Assembly (NCBI GenBank): GCA_041821265.1
Contig: JBGUEQ010000021.1
Location: 1-64,000 of the forward strand
From: Lachnotalea sp041821265
Lineage (GTDB): Bacteria > Bacillota > Clostridia > Lachnospirales > Lachnospiraceae
Length of the DNA: 64,000 nucleotides
Direction: 5' to 3'
This document shows, in pieces, positions 34,360 through 43,275 of the stretch (position 1 is the first letter of the stretch; each line of letters opens with the position of its first letter). Both the position numbers and the translations under genes were made by a program. A model generated the notes under the pieces. It had not been told where the DNA came from. It made no database searches and saw only the letters and a program-made list of their open reading frames with translations.

Positions 34360-35466
34360 ATGTTACAGGAATTTAAATTAAAAGATAATATTGTATTAAG
34401 AAACAGGATTGTTGTTACACCAATGACAACATGGTCTTCAAATGATGATTTGACGGTTTCAAATGAAGAACTTGAATACTACGCAGCAAGATCTAAAGGT
34501 GTAGGAATGGTAATTACCGGGTGTACTTTTTTTCAAAAGAACGGACAAGGCTTTGAGAACGAATTTTATGCGGGTACGGATGAATATATTCCTTCTCTTA
34601 AAAAACTAGCTGATGCTATTAAATCTAATGGCGCAAAGGCTATTCTTCAGATTTTTCATGCAGGTAGAATGGCTATTCCTGGCAAGGGAACTCTTGTTAG
34701 TGCATCAGCAATTAAACCATCTCATGGTGCGATGGGAATGGGAACTGATGTGGAAGAACCAAAAGCTATGACAGAAGAGGAAATTCAAGATTTTATACAA
34801 GGATTTTATGAAACAACCAGAAGGGCTATTCAGGCTGGCTTTGATGGAATTGAAATTCATGGTGCTAACACATTCCTAATTCAGCAGTTCTATTCAGGGG
34901 ATTCTAATAGAAGAACTGACCAATGGGGAGGGACAAGAGAAAATCGTATTCGATTACCTCTTCAAATCATTGATGCTGCCAATAGAGCAAAAAATGAATT
35001 TGCTGATAAGGATTTTATCATTGGATACAGATTTTCACCTGAAGAAATTGAAGAAAAGGGAATTACACTTGATGATACGTTATATTTTGTGGATCGACTA
35101 GCGAATGAATCAATTGACTATTTAAATCCTTCTATAAACTACTATAAGCAGACATCAAAAAGAGATTCAGATGATAAGAGAATAATAGGAAAGCTTCTAA
35201 TAGAAAAGATAGCAGGTAGAAAACCATTAATTGGCGTAGGAAAAATTTCAACCAAGGAAGATGCTCAAGACGCACTACAAAATGTTGGGTATGACATAAT
35301 TGCACTAGGTCAAGCAATCATAATGAATCCTGACTGGGTGTATAAGGTTCAGAATAATTTGCCAATTGAACAAACTGTTGATCTCAACGATTATAAATCT
35401 ATAAAGATTCCAGAAGGTTTGATGAATGTAATCAAATTAGTACCAGGTTGGTTTACAGTTAAATAG
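34360..35466 (+). CDS. Old yellow enzyme-family NADH:flavin oxidoreductase
   Basis: 368-aa single-domain FMN TIM barrel of the OYE family (YqjM/NamA-like), reducing C=C bonds of enones or similar substrates with NAD(P)H. Seen are LRNRIVVTPMTTWSS at the flavin pocket, LQIFHAGRMAIPG, and EIHGANTFLIQQFYSGDSN, where most relatives have HGAHGYL. The C-terminal phosphate loop is IGVGKISTKEDAQ. There are no Fe-S cysteines and no FAD module, unlike the 13471 enzyme. AAAGGAGG precedes ATG 34360. It is a lone gene with a good terminator. Confidence 0.92.
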   Translation: MLQEFKLKDNIVLRNRIVVTPMTTWSSNDDLTVSNEELEYYAARSKGVGMVITGCTFFQKNGQGFENEFYAGTDEYIPSLKKLADAIKSNGAKAILQIFHAGRMAIPGKGTLVSASAIKPSHGAMGMGTDVEEPKAMTEEEIQDFIQGFYETTRRAIQAGFDGIEIHGANTFLIQQFYSGDSNRRTDQWGGTRENRIRLPLQIIDAANRAKNEFADKDFIIGYRFSPEEIEEKGITLDDTLYFVDRLANESIDYLNPSINYYKQTSKRDSDDKRIIGKLLIEKIAGRKPLIGVGKISTKEDAQDALQNVGYDIIALGQAIIMNPDWVYKVQNNLPIEQTVDLNDYKSIKIPEGLMNVIKLVPGWFTVK

Positions 35467-35550
35467 TTATAACAATTCTACTGTAAAAGGTAGGAGTAAG
35501 TTACGAAACCATAATATAACAAAAAAATATGACAAAATTATAAAGTTATC

Positions 35551-35590
35551 AAAATCCCTTTAACAACAGTGTTAGAGGGATTTTGCTACT
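35551..35590 (+). terminator. Terminator after OYE gene
   Basis: AAAATCCCTTTAACA (35551-35565) pairs with TGTTAGAGGGATTTT (35570-35584), one mismatch, loop of four, ending in a T-run. Confidence 0.7.
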
Positions 35591-35776
35591 CATAAAACAA
35601 AACGGCAATCGTAGAAAGAAAATGTGTATAACTTCTAAAAAAAGTACAGCAAATACAGTCAGATGGCTGACGTTCGACATCCATTCGTAGCTAGCACGAA
35701 TCGTAATGCCGATAAACTAGCCATTATACTAGATTGAAAATCTACAAGCCAGCAAAATTTATTTCATAAGAATACG

Positions 35777-36319
35777 TTACCGATTGAAATAATGACCACT
35801 GAATAGAGCGTATGTTATATTTTCTATAAAAGAGGCATCGTTAAAAGGTCCTTTATTTACATAGTTTTTGATAATTCTGGTAAAACCACCTGCAGTAAAA
35901 AAAGCAATGTAATCACGCGTAGATGTGTCTTCTTCAAGAATTGCACGTTTACATGAGAGAAGAGAATTATAAAATCCATTAAATAACAATAGAGATAAAC
36001 CGTTGTTTATTACTAATTTTAGAAAATAATAGTTGTTTTCAACATAAAGGCTGAAGAAATGACAGAGGTCATTTAAAGTGATTTTTTCAGAATTAGGCAA
36101 TTCTTCAATTGTAAAGGGATATTTGTTTTCAAGCTCATAAATTATAACATATTCTTTTGAATGGAAAAGGGTATAAAAAGTTTGTCTGGAAACTTGGGCT
36201 TGTTTACAAAGTTCACTGATGCTTATATCTGTAAACGATTTTATGCTCATTAAATCTAATAATGTGTTAGCGATTATTCTTTGAGAAGTTAGCGCAGTTT
36301 TATTATCTCCTGTATACAT
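35777..36319 (-). CDS. TetR-family regulator
   Basis: 180-aa TetR/AcrR regulator. The helix-turn-helix spans residues 10-50 (MSIKSFTDISISELCKQAQ, VSRQTFYTLFHSKE). The C-terminal half (IAFFTAGGFTRIIKNYVNKG) resembles the PF14278 effector domain of DhaS-type regulators. I place the start at ATG 36319; the frame extends upstream to 36394 through the end of the truncated flavodoxin gene, but that part is junction sequence. No clear ribosome site precedes either start, so expression may have been disturbed by the deletion that cut the neighbour. Its target is unknown. Confidence 0.75.
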   Translation of the reverse strand: MYTGDNKTALTSQRIIANTLLDLMSIKSFTDISISELCKQAQVSRQTFYTLFHSKEYVIIYELENKYPFTIEELPNSEKITLNDLCHFFSLYVENNYYFLKLVINNGLSLLLFNGFYNSLLSCKRAILEEDTSTRDYIAFFTAGGFTRIIKNYVNKGPFNDASFIENITYALFSGHYFNR

Positions 36320-36347
36320 TGGAAAGTGCTTCTTATTCGGGGATATA

Positions 36348-36608
36348 TTAGAACTCCACATTCCCATTAAATGCACCATATGTAATGATCCCAAAAATAT
36401 ATTCAGCTTTTAATTGTGTTTTACTTAAAAATTCTTTTACCGGAATTGGAAGTGTACCACGATAATTAGGTACAACAATGCCAATTTTATCATCTTCAAA
36501 ATCCAATTTACCTGATTTTAATATAGACGGGATAGAAATTTGAATTCCACCGATCTTCTTAGCAACCTCAAGACAGTTACCGGTTGATGTAAAATAAAAT
36601 ATAGTCAT
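36348..36608 (-). pseudogene. Truncated EFR1-type flavodoxin/ferredoxin gene
   Basis: 86 codons matching the N-terminal flavodoxin half of EFR1-family ferredoxins: MTIFYFTSTGNCLEVAKKIG is the FMN-phosphate loop, and IVVPNYRGTLPIPVKEFL follows. Family members continue to about 250 residues with two 4Fe-4S motifs; here a stop comes right after GNVEF and the sequence passes into the TetR gene. GGAGG precedes ATG 36608. I infer a deletion that removed the C-terminal half and brought the TetR gene close. Confidence 0.7.
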
Positions 36609-36915
36609 AATTAACCTCCAAGATAAATATCCATATGATTACGTATCACACCAACAACATAGACCTTTGTCAAGGTTGGCTTAGAGATACAGTCATGGTG
36701 TGGACAGTTTAATAAAATATTTAGATTAGCTGGTATTCTTTTTGTTAAATGAAAATACAGAAAGAGCAGCCCACGATTCTACCGTTAAGTTTTTGTAATA
36801 TAATGTAGAAAAAAAGTTGTATTATAGTGTATAATAGAATGAAAGCAGACTTTAAAGTCGTAAGAATGAAGTGTAAATGGTATCCATATTGTGGATAAAA
36901 ACGTGGAGGATAATT

Positions 36916-38364
36916 ATGAATAATAGAACGAAGGATATTAATAAAATTATGGTTTATGTAATAAGTGTTTTGATATTGGTTATTCCAATCATTTGCTACT
37001 CGGAATGGAAGTCTGGTGGCTCATTAAATGCATTTTACTACACATTAATTAGTGCGATTTTATCAGTTATAATACTAAATATTGTTCTCATTCGGAAGCC
37101 AGACTCTATTATTATCAGATATCTGTTGTGTACTCTTTATGGAATAACCTTTTTTATCTGGATGATTTTTACTGATAATTTGGTGGTTTTGGCATATGCA
37201 TTTATTGGAGGAAGTATTATTGTTCTTTATCATGATATGAAATTTACGATATTTACAACTTTAGCAATCAGTGTTGGGAGTATTGCGGTTACTACTATGC
37301 GTATGTTGGCGGGTACAGTTAAGTTAAATGAAGGATTAGTACTGATTGCACTCGTTATTATATATGCTATTGTATGGAGTCTTGTAAATAAAAGACAAAG
37401 TGAGTTTACAAAGGAAGATGAAGCCGTGATTGAGGAACATAAGATGAATCAGTCAAATAAGATAGCTTATTTGAGCGATGCTTCATCAAATCTTGAAAAA
37501 GCAATTGAAAAAGTTGATGAATTTGCAGATAATTTGAAAGCTAGTATGATGGAATCAAAGACGGCAGTTGAAAATATCTCTGAAAGTACAATGGATACAG
37601 CGGAAAGTATACAGCAACAGACGATATTGACAGAAACGATTAATACAATTACGGAATCATTGCTGTCAATTGTACAAATCATTAGTGAAAGTGTAAATCA
37701 GTCTGTTAATTATACTAAAGTGGGTAAAGATAAGATGGATACATTAGCGAGCATGACAGAAATGATTGTAAGTCATAGTAAAAGTATCGCTGAAAGAATG
37801 AATGAATTTGAAAAAAAAGTTGATAATATTAAGAGTATTACGGATACAATTCAAAAGATTACTTCCAGTACAAATCTTTTGGCGTTAAATGCATCGATTG
37901 AGGCGGCAAGAGCAGGAGAGGCAGGAAAGGGGTTTGCCGTGGTAGCTGGTGAAATAAGTAAATTAGCCCATGAAACCAGACAGTCTACGATTCAAATTGA
38001 TGAAATGCTAGGTATATTTATGAATGAGATTCAAGGTATTTCAAATGTTGTAAATGATAATGCTGAAAAAATGGATGAGGAAGCGAATCTGGTTTTGGAA
38101 GCGGAAAAGAATTTTGCTGAAATAGCAGAGTGTTTGTCTAGAACATCCGAGATTACCATGAAGTTGGAGTCAAAATGCGATGAACTTTCAAATTCCAATA
38201 GTGGAATTAGGGATCACATACACAATTTATCAGCAATGAGTGAGGAAGTAGCAGCACAATCGGAAAAAACGGTGGATATACAACAGAGTAACTATAATAC
38301 TTCTGAAATGATTTCTCAGGAATTATCAGTAATGCTTGAGATGGCAGAAAAAATAAAAGCATGA
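36916..38364 (+). CDS. Chemoreceptor with multi-helix membrane domain
   Basis: 482-aa methyl-accepting protein of unusual layout. About six membrane helices (11-28, 38-58, 68-86, 90-108, 111-131, 142-160) form the N-terminal sensor with no large extracellular loop, and no HAMP is visible. The methyl-accepting signalling domain follows, with tip NLLALNASIEAARAGEAGKG and AVVAGEISKLAHE. The start is ATG 36916, with GGAGG 8 bases upstream; the frame is open from 36877. It probably senses something within or across the membrane, such as redox, energy state or a lipophilic ligand. It stands alone, divergent from the truncated flavodoxin gene. Confidence 0.88.
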   Translation: MNNRTKDINKIMVYVISVLILVIPIICYSEWKSGGSLNAFYYTLISAILSVIILNIVLIRKPDSIIIRYLLCTLYGITFFIWMIFTDNLVVLAYAFIGGSIIVLYHDMKFTIFTTLAISVGSIAVTTMRMLAGTVKLNEGLVLIALVIIYAIVWSLVNKRQSEFTKEDEAVIEEHKMNQSNKIAYLSDASSNLEKAIEKVDEFADNLKASMMESKTAVENISESTMDTAESIQQQTILTETINTITESLLSIVQIISESVNQSVNYTKVGKDKMDTLASMTEMIVSHSKSIAERMNEFEKKVDNIKSITDTIQKITSSTNLLALNASIEAARAGEAGKGFAVVAGEISKLAHETRQSTIQIDEMLGIFMNEIQGISNVVNDNAEKMDEEANLVLEAEKNFAEIAECLSRTSEITMKLESKCDELSNSNSGIRDHIHNLSAMSEEVAAQSEKTVDIQQSNYNTSEMISQELSVMLEMAEKIKA

Positions 38365-38571
38365 TTAGCATACGAACTCAAAAAACAACTTAATAAATCC
38401 ATCAACAGGCAAAAGTTTATTAGTCTATAATCTTTTTAATTGAAAATTATAGATTGAAGAATTAAAAAATGGAAAAGCTTCAATCAGAGGCAACTCAAAA
38501 GAAAATTCAAGATGAGAAGGCTGAGTGAGAAGAGAAGCTTAGTTTTTGAAAAAGAGCGGTTCTATAAGTAA

Positions 38572-39120
38572 TTAGGTGGTACCTCTGAACCAATAATATT
38601 TTAAACTATCAGGCATCAGTTCGAACAATGAATCAGCAGCTTCGCTGGCTGTGAGTGGATAACCTTCAAAAATCCATTTGCGATACATTGTACTGATACC
38701 GATGCAAAAGACATCGATTTGTAGTTGCTCTGATGGAGTTAAGCCATTGCCGTTCCTGTTCATGCGCGTTATTTTCAGTACAGTTTCTGTTGAATATTCA
38801 TATATAAAATCAGATAAACAGTTAGGTCCAGTGATTTTAAAAGCACGGTGCAAAAACTGCCAATCTCTTTTTCCGAAATAAAATAGCAAATAATAAAGAG
38901 ACCGATAGTCGGTGCAATTTGGAGATTCAAGTAAACGATCCAATAGTTCTTTATAATTGTAATTCATAATATCATATTTATCTTTAAAATAACGATATAA
39001 AGTAGCTTTGCTGATACCTGCCACATCAGCAATTTTTTTTACTGTTATATGCTCGAAGTCTGTTGTTCTTATTAGGTAGTTGAATGAATCTACAATGGCA
39101 TTTTTAGTACGGTCTATCAT
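38572..39120 (-). CDS. TetR-family regulator of the adjacent oxidoreductase operon
   Basis: 182-aa TetR/AcrR regulator. The DNA-binding domain (1-50) has ITVKKIADVAGISKATLYRYFKD; the C-terminal part (YEYSTETVLKITRMN) is a ligand domain of the DhaS/TetR_C kind. It is transcribed away from the FAD/Fe-S oxidoreductase gene, and the 133-base gap has facing promoters around a 26-base palindrome, so autoregulation together with control of the operon is likely. AGGAGG is present upstream of ATG 39120. Confidence 0.9.
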   Translation of the reverse strand: MIDRTKNAIVDSFNYLIRTTDFEHITVKKIADVAGISKATLYRYFKDKYDIMNYNYKELLDRLLESPNCTDYRSLYYLLFYFGKRDWQFLHRAFKITGPNCLSDFIYEYSTETVLKITRMNRNGNGLTPSEQLQIDVFCIGISTMYRKWIFEGYPLTASEAADSLFELMPDSLKYYWFRGTT

Positions 39121-39168
39121 GAAAAAATCCTCCTTTTATCGAGACGATATATCTCTATTGTATCATTA

Positions 39169-39222
39169 TGAGACACTATGTCAAGTTAGTCTCATGACAA
39201 GTAGATACGCTGTTGATATAAT
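39169..39222. promoter_or_regulatory. Divergent promoters with TetR operator
   Basis: The palindrome TGAGAC-14 bases-GTCTCA (39169-39194) is the likely operator. Rightward: ATGACA (39194-39199), 17 bases, TATAAT (39217-39222). Leftward: TTGACA (reverse complement of 39179-39184), 16 bases, TACAAT. The operator covers the leftward -35 box and abuts the rightward one. Confidence 0.7.
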
Positions 39223-39253
39223 GAAAAAAAGTGATTAATGGAGGATAAGTTCA

Positions 39254-41989
39254 ATGGCAAAGCAACACGTTTTTACAGATGGCGAAAAAGCCTGTTTAAA
39301 GGAGTACTGGGAGACTTGTAGTAAAACACCAAGAAAGAATCTTATAAGGTTAGTGAAGCATATGAATATGCTGAACTTAAACCCATCAGAGACATCGTGG
39401 GAATATATCTTTTTTGACCGTATTTTGTCTGATAAGATGGTAGACTTTCTGTTAAAAATGAAGTTAAGAAAACCATATTACATTAAAGATTTGTCAAAAC
39501 TTCAAGGAATGGAAATTGAAGAAACTGCAAAATTTGCAGATGAACTGGTACATATCGGTATTTTGGAATACACAAGTGATGATGCTGGCGTAGATTTGAT
39601 ACAAATGCCTGTTTTTGCACCGGGAGCAATGGAAAATACCATCATGCAGGTGTGGATGACAGAAAAGTATCCTGAGACAGCACCAGCTTTTCTGAATTAT
39701 ATTCTGGATTTACAGAAAAAAGTTTCAAATTTCATACCAATGGGTTCAGCCTTGATGCGTGCAATTCCAATAGAGACAGCAATTGCAAAAGAACCTAAGA
39801 AAGTGAAGTATGAAGAGGTATCTTACTGGTTAGATAAAGCAGGTGAAAGTATAGCAGTTGCACCATGTGAATGCAGAAGACTGCGTAGAATGGTAGGAGA
39901 AGGTACTTCAGATCTAGAAGGAGAATGGTGTATTGAACTTGGAAAATATGCAGAAAGCTGTATTCGGGTAGGAAAGGCTAGACGAATTACCAGAGCAGAA
40001 GCGGAAGATATTTTGCAAAGAGCAGAAGAAAGAGGATATGTACATCAGGTATCCAATATAGATGGACCTGACTTTTCGCTTTTCCTTTGTAACTGTAACT
40101 GGGATACCTGTATGGCACTTCGTACTTCCTGGTACACACAATCTCCAAGTTTTTCACGCTCTAACTATGTTGCAAATGTTGAACAGGAAAAATGTGTTGC
40201 GTGTGGTGGATGTGTGGAAGTCTGTCCACAAAATGCAGTGAAATTAGGTCAGAAGTTATGTCAGGAAAAACCTGTTAAGATTGAAAATAAAAAGATACCA
40301 GATAATCATTTATTCTTTGGAAAAGAAAATTGGCAGCCGGATTTCCTGACAGAACGAGATAACGTGGTACCTGAAACGGGAACATCTCCATGTAAAACGA
40401 ATTGTCCGGCACACATTTCAATTCAGGGATATTTGAAAAAGGCTTCAGACGGAAAATATGCAGAGGCACTGGAAATTATTAAGAAAGAAAATCCATTTCC
40501 TGCTGTTTGCGGAAGTGTTTGTGCAAGGTTCTGTGAACAGGTTTGTACAAGAGGAGATCAGGATGAAGCTATTGCCATAGATGAAGTTAAAAAGTTCATT
40601 GCAGAGCAGGATATGAAAGCAGATGTTCGGTTTATTCCAAAGAAAAAGAATCAAGAAGGTAAGAAAATTGCTGTTATTGGAGCAGGGCCTGCGGGATTAT
40701 CCTGTGCATATTATCTTGCAGTTTATGGACACCAGGTTACCGTGTTTGAAAAAGAAGCAAAGGCAGGCGGCATGATGCAGTTTGGAATGCCGGCATTCCG
40801 CTTAGAAAAAGATGTGGTAGATGCAGAAATAGATGTAATAAAGGCATTAGGTGTGGAAATTAAAACTGGTGTTGAGGTAGGAAAATATATCACATTAGAA
40901 GAACTTCGTGCACAAGGTTACAAAGGTTTTTATGTTGCAATTGGAGCGCAGGGCGGAAGAAAAATAGGAATCGACGGCGAAGATGGAGATGGTGTAATTT
41001 CTGGAATTGATTTCCTTAGGGAAGTTGCAATGGAGGAAATGAACCCATTACATGGAAAGGTTATCGTTGTTGGTGGTGGAAATGTTGCAATTGATGTAGC
41101 CAGAACAGCGAGACGTTTTGGCGGAGAAACTATTTCCATGTTCTGTCTGGAAGATCGTAAAAATATGCCAGCAGCAGCTGATGAAGTTGAAGAAGCAGAA
41201 GAAGAGCAGATTCAGATGCATTGTGGTTGGGGACCAAAGGAAATACTTTTAGAGAATGGCAAAGTCAAAGGAATTGTATTTAAAAAATGTCTTTCTGTAA
41301 AAGACTCAGATGGACGTTTCAACCCTCAGTATGATGAGAATGATGTATTAACTGTGGAGTGTGACTTTGTTTTATCAGCAATTGGACAATCTATCCAGTG
41401 GAACCATTTATTGGATGGGACAAAGGTAGAATTAAATCGTAATAATACTGCAAAAGCAGATTCTTGGACATATCAGACAGCGCAGAAGGATGTTTTTGTG
41501 GGTGGAGATGCTTATACAGGACCAAGGTTTGCGATTGATGCGATTGCAGCTGGAAAGGAAGGGGCTGAGTCTTTGCAACGTTTTGTATGGGAAGGCCATA
41601 GTCTCACACTTGGAAGGGTAAAAAGAGATAATTATAAATATCTTGATAAAGATAATCTGGTTCTTCCAGAATACGATAATGCAAAACGCCAGAAATCAGG
41701 ACGTGATTCAAGTAAATCATTAAGTTTTAAGGATGAAAGAATAACATTTACAGAGGAACAAGTAAAGAAAGAAACAGCCAGATGCCTTGGATGTGGAGCA
41801 GCAAGAGTAGATCAGAATATTTGTATTGGCTGTGGATTATGTACCACAAGATGTAAATTTGATGCAATTATTCTTACAAGAAAGTATGATGCATGGGGCG
41901 TTCCTTATGAAAAACTGGTAGGTGCCATTGTAAAAGATACTGTATTAAAGGTCGGTCGTACAATAGCTGGATCATTCAAACAGGAGTAA
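39254..41989 (+). CDS. Large FAD/NAD(P) oxidoreductase with Fe-S domains (GltD-like)
   Basis: 911-aa cytoplasmic fusion. Residues 1-290 form a domain with a winged-helix look and cysteine clusters (VAPCECRRLRR, LFLCNCNWDTC). About 310-335 is a ferredoxin motif (CVACGGCVEVCP). From about 370 it follows glutamate synthase small subunit and related enzymes: Fe-S helical domain (CKTNCPAHISIQGYLKKA), FAD loop IAVIGAGPAGLSCAYYL, GGMMQFGMPAFRL, NAD(P) loop VIVVGGGNVAIDVARTA and GGDAYTGPRFAIDAI. The C terminus adds CLGCGAA and CIGCGLCTTRCKFDAI. It may move electrons between NAD(P)H and ferredoxin or an unknown partner. It forms an operon with hypA, controlled by the TetR gene. Confidence 0.85.
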   Translation: MAKQHVFTDGEKACLKEYWETCSKTPRKNLIRLVKHMNMLNLNPSETSWEYIFFDRILSDKMVDFLLKMKLRKPYYIKDLSKLQGMEIEETAKFADELVHIGILEYTSDDAGVDLIQMPVFAPGAMENTIMQVWMTEKYPETAPAFLNYILDLQKKVSNFIPMGSALMRAIPIETAIAKEPKKVKYEEVSYWLDKAGESIAVAPCECRRLRRMVGEGTSDLEGEWCIELGKYAESCIRVGKARRITRAEAEDILQRAEERGYVHQVSNIDGPDFSLFLCNCNWDTCMALRTSWYTQSPSFSRSNYVANVEQEKCVACGGCVEVCPQNAVKLGQKLCQEKPVKIENKKIPDNHLFFGKENWQPDFLTERDNVVPETGTSPCKTNCPAHISIQGYLKKASDGKYAEALEIIKKENPFPAVCGSVCARFCEQVCTRGDQDEAIAIDEVKKFIAEQDMKADVRFIPKKKNQEGKKIAVIGAGPAGLSCAYYLAVYGHQVTVFEKEAKAGGMMQFGMPAFRLEKDVVDAEIDVIKALGVEIKTGVEVGKYITLEELRAQGYKGFYVAIGAQGGRKIGIDGEDGDGVISGIDFLREVAMEEMNPLHGKVIVVGGGNVAIDVARTARRFGGETISMFCLEDRKNMPAAADEVEEAEEEQIQMHCGWGPKEILLENGKVKGIVFKKCLSVKDSDGRFNPQYDENDVLTVECDFVLSAIGQSIQWNHLLDGTKVELNRNNTAKADSWTYQTAQKDVFVGGDAYTGPRFAIDAIAAGKEGAESLQRFVWEGHSLTLGRVKRDNYKYLDKDNLVLPEYDNAKRQKSGRDSSKSLSFKDERITFTEEQVKKETARCLGCGAARVDQNICIGCGLCTTRCKFDAIILTRKYDAWGVPYEKLVGAIVKDTVLKVGRTIAGSFKQE

Positions 41990-41994
41990 AAGAT

Positions 41995-42336
41995 ATGCAT
42001 GAAATAGGTGTTTTAGAAGAAGCAGTAAGAACCGTAGAAAGAATTGCAAAGGACAATCAGATTGATAAAATCCGCTTTATCACATTGGAAATAGGAGAAC
42101 TCACCGGCTATCTGCCGATTTTCTTCGAAAAATATTTTCCAATGGTTGTGGAAAACCGACCAGTTTTAAAAAATGCCGAACTGCGTATGCAAATTATAAA
42201 GGGAGAAGCAATCTGTGACGAATGTCAGTCTCTTTATAATGTGATGAAAAATGAGGGCTGTTGTCCAAATTGTAAAAGCAGGTCAAAAAAGATACTAGGT
42301 GGACAGGAATTTTTGATTAAAGACATTGGATATTGA
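41995..42336 (+). CDS. hypA: HypA nickel metallochaperone
   Basis: 113-aa HypA, which delivers nickel to [NiFe] hydrogenases (or urease). The N-terminal MHE gives the nickel ligand His2. The zinc domain has two CxxC pairs, CDEC near 73-76 and CPNC near 90-93. The ribosome site CAGGAG lies in the end of the preceding gene, five bases apart, so the two are coupled. A start of hypB follows but is broken, and no hydrogenase structural gene is in the window. Confidence 0.93.
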   Translation: MHEIGVLEEAVRTVERIAKDNQIDKIRFITLEIGELTGYLPIFFEKYFPMVVENRPVLKNAELRMQIIKGEAICDECQSLYNVMKNEGCCPNCKSRSKKILGGQEFLIKDIGY

Positions 42337-42378
42337 GTTTGGGGCATAGCAAGGATGTAAAAATGGAGGAACCGAAAC

Positions 42379-42462
42379 ATGGATGAAATTAGAATTATTG
42401 AAATTAAGCAGAGTGTATTTATGGATAATAATGCGGAGGATGACCGCATTCGGCAGGAATAG
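42379..42462 (+). pseudogene. hypB: Truncated hypB (first 27 codons)
   Basis: GGAGGA and ATG 42379 open a frame reading DEIRIIEIKQSVFMDNNAED, DRIRQE, then TAG. This is the N terminus of the HypB GTPase; the P-loop and everything after it are missing. The bases beyond (42463-42716) show no continuation in any frame. The loss is by truncation rather than a point mutation. Confidence 0.7.
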
Positions 42463-42716
42463 GGCTGGTTATTTAGTAAAAAATTTATTAAAAAAAGTAT
42501 TAGTCCAAGAATTTTTTGTTTTTAGGGATAAAAAATGCCAGTTATATTAGTAAAAGCCAAATTAGCAATGAAGATAATATGTTGAGACAAAAGAAAAATC
42601 AAAATGACTTGATTAAGAATAAACTCTTTGATGGTTTCTTGAGATGTCAGTTGAGGAATGGAAAATGAAGAATTAATGGAGTAAAAAAATGAATATGTAA
42701 TATTCAATAAAAATCA

Positions 42717-42751
42717 AGTCAGCACTTATATTTACTAGTGTTGGCTTTTTA
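42717..42751 (+). terminator. Terminator after the hypA/hypB remnant
   Basis: AGTCAGCACT (42717-42726) pairs with AGTGTTGGCT (42737-42746), ten pairs including G-U, followed by five T. Confidence 0.6.
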
Positions 42752-42873
42752 AGTTTAAGACACTGGTGTAAAAGATTTTTGTCAAGGATGCCTAGCAAGT
42801 GGTGTTTGGATTTGATGAAGGACTTGTATAATCTGCAAGATTAAACTTTTTAGTATTGCTTTCAACATCTTTT

Positions 42874-43171
42874 CTATGTATAATATGTGTAATTATACAT
42901 AGAATGGTGGTACTGTATGTCATCTTTAGTTTATCTTAAAAACAAGAAAAACAATGTTACTTATGTTTTTGAAAATACTTCTAAATGGGACAGCATTTCA
43001 AAAAAATGCATATGTAGTAGAAAGTGTATCGGTCAAACGCTTTTATTTGATAAAATATTTTCTTGAATTGGATTAGATGATGTTCTCAAACATATTTTTC
43101 CAGAGGACTGGAATCAGATTTTAAGTTGTGCATATTTTATTTTGAGTGGAGCAAAAGTATTATGTTCTTAA
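42874..43171 (+). mobile_element. Decayed insertion-sequence transposase
   Basis: A perfect 11-base inverted repeat (CTATGTATAAT at 42874, ATTATACATAG at 42892) precedes a frame from ATG 42917. It reads SSLVYLKNKKNNVTYVFENT and SKWDSISKKCICSRKCIG, the N terminus of an IS4/IS1634-like transposase, then jumps after an internal deletion to LLFDKIFS, a TGA at 43064, and continues in the same frame as LDDVLKHIFPEDWNQILSC before ending at 43171. The DDE core is absent. Exact IS family is uncertain. Confidence 0.6.
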
Positions 43172-43275
43172 TCACGGGAATTAGTCGGAAAGAGAAAAAG
43201 TTATTTTTACTCGCTTATAACATGTAAGTAATGTGGAAAATAGTACGATGTATTAAATTTAGCAAGGAGAAGGAA

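Noticed and set aside
38469..38528. 19-codon frame MEKLQSEATQKK... after the chemoreceptor gene
   Set aside because: No ribosome site and no family; the charged composition alone is not evidence of a gene.
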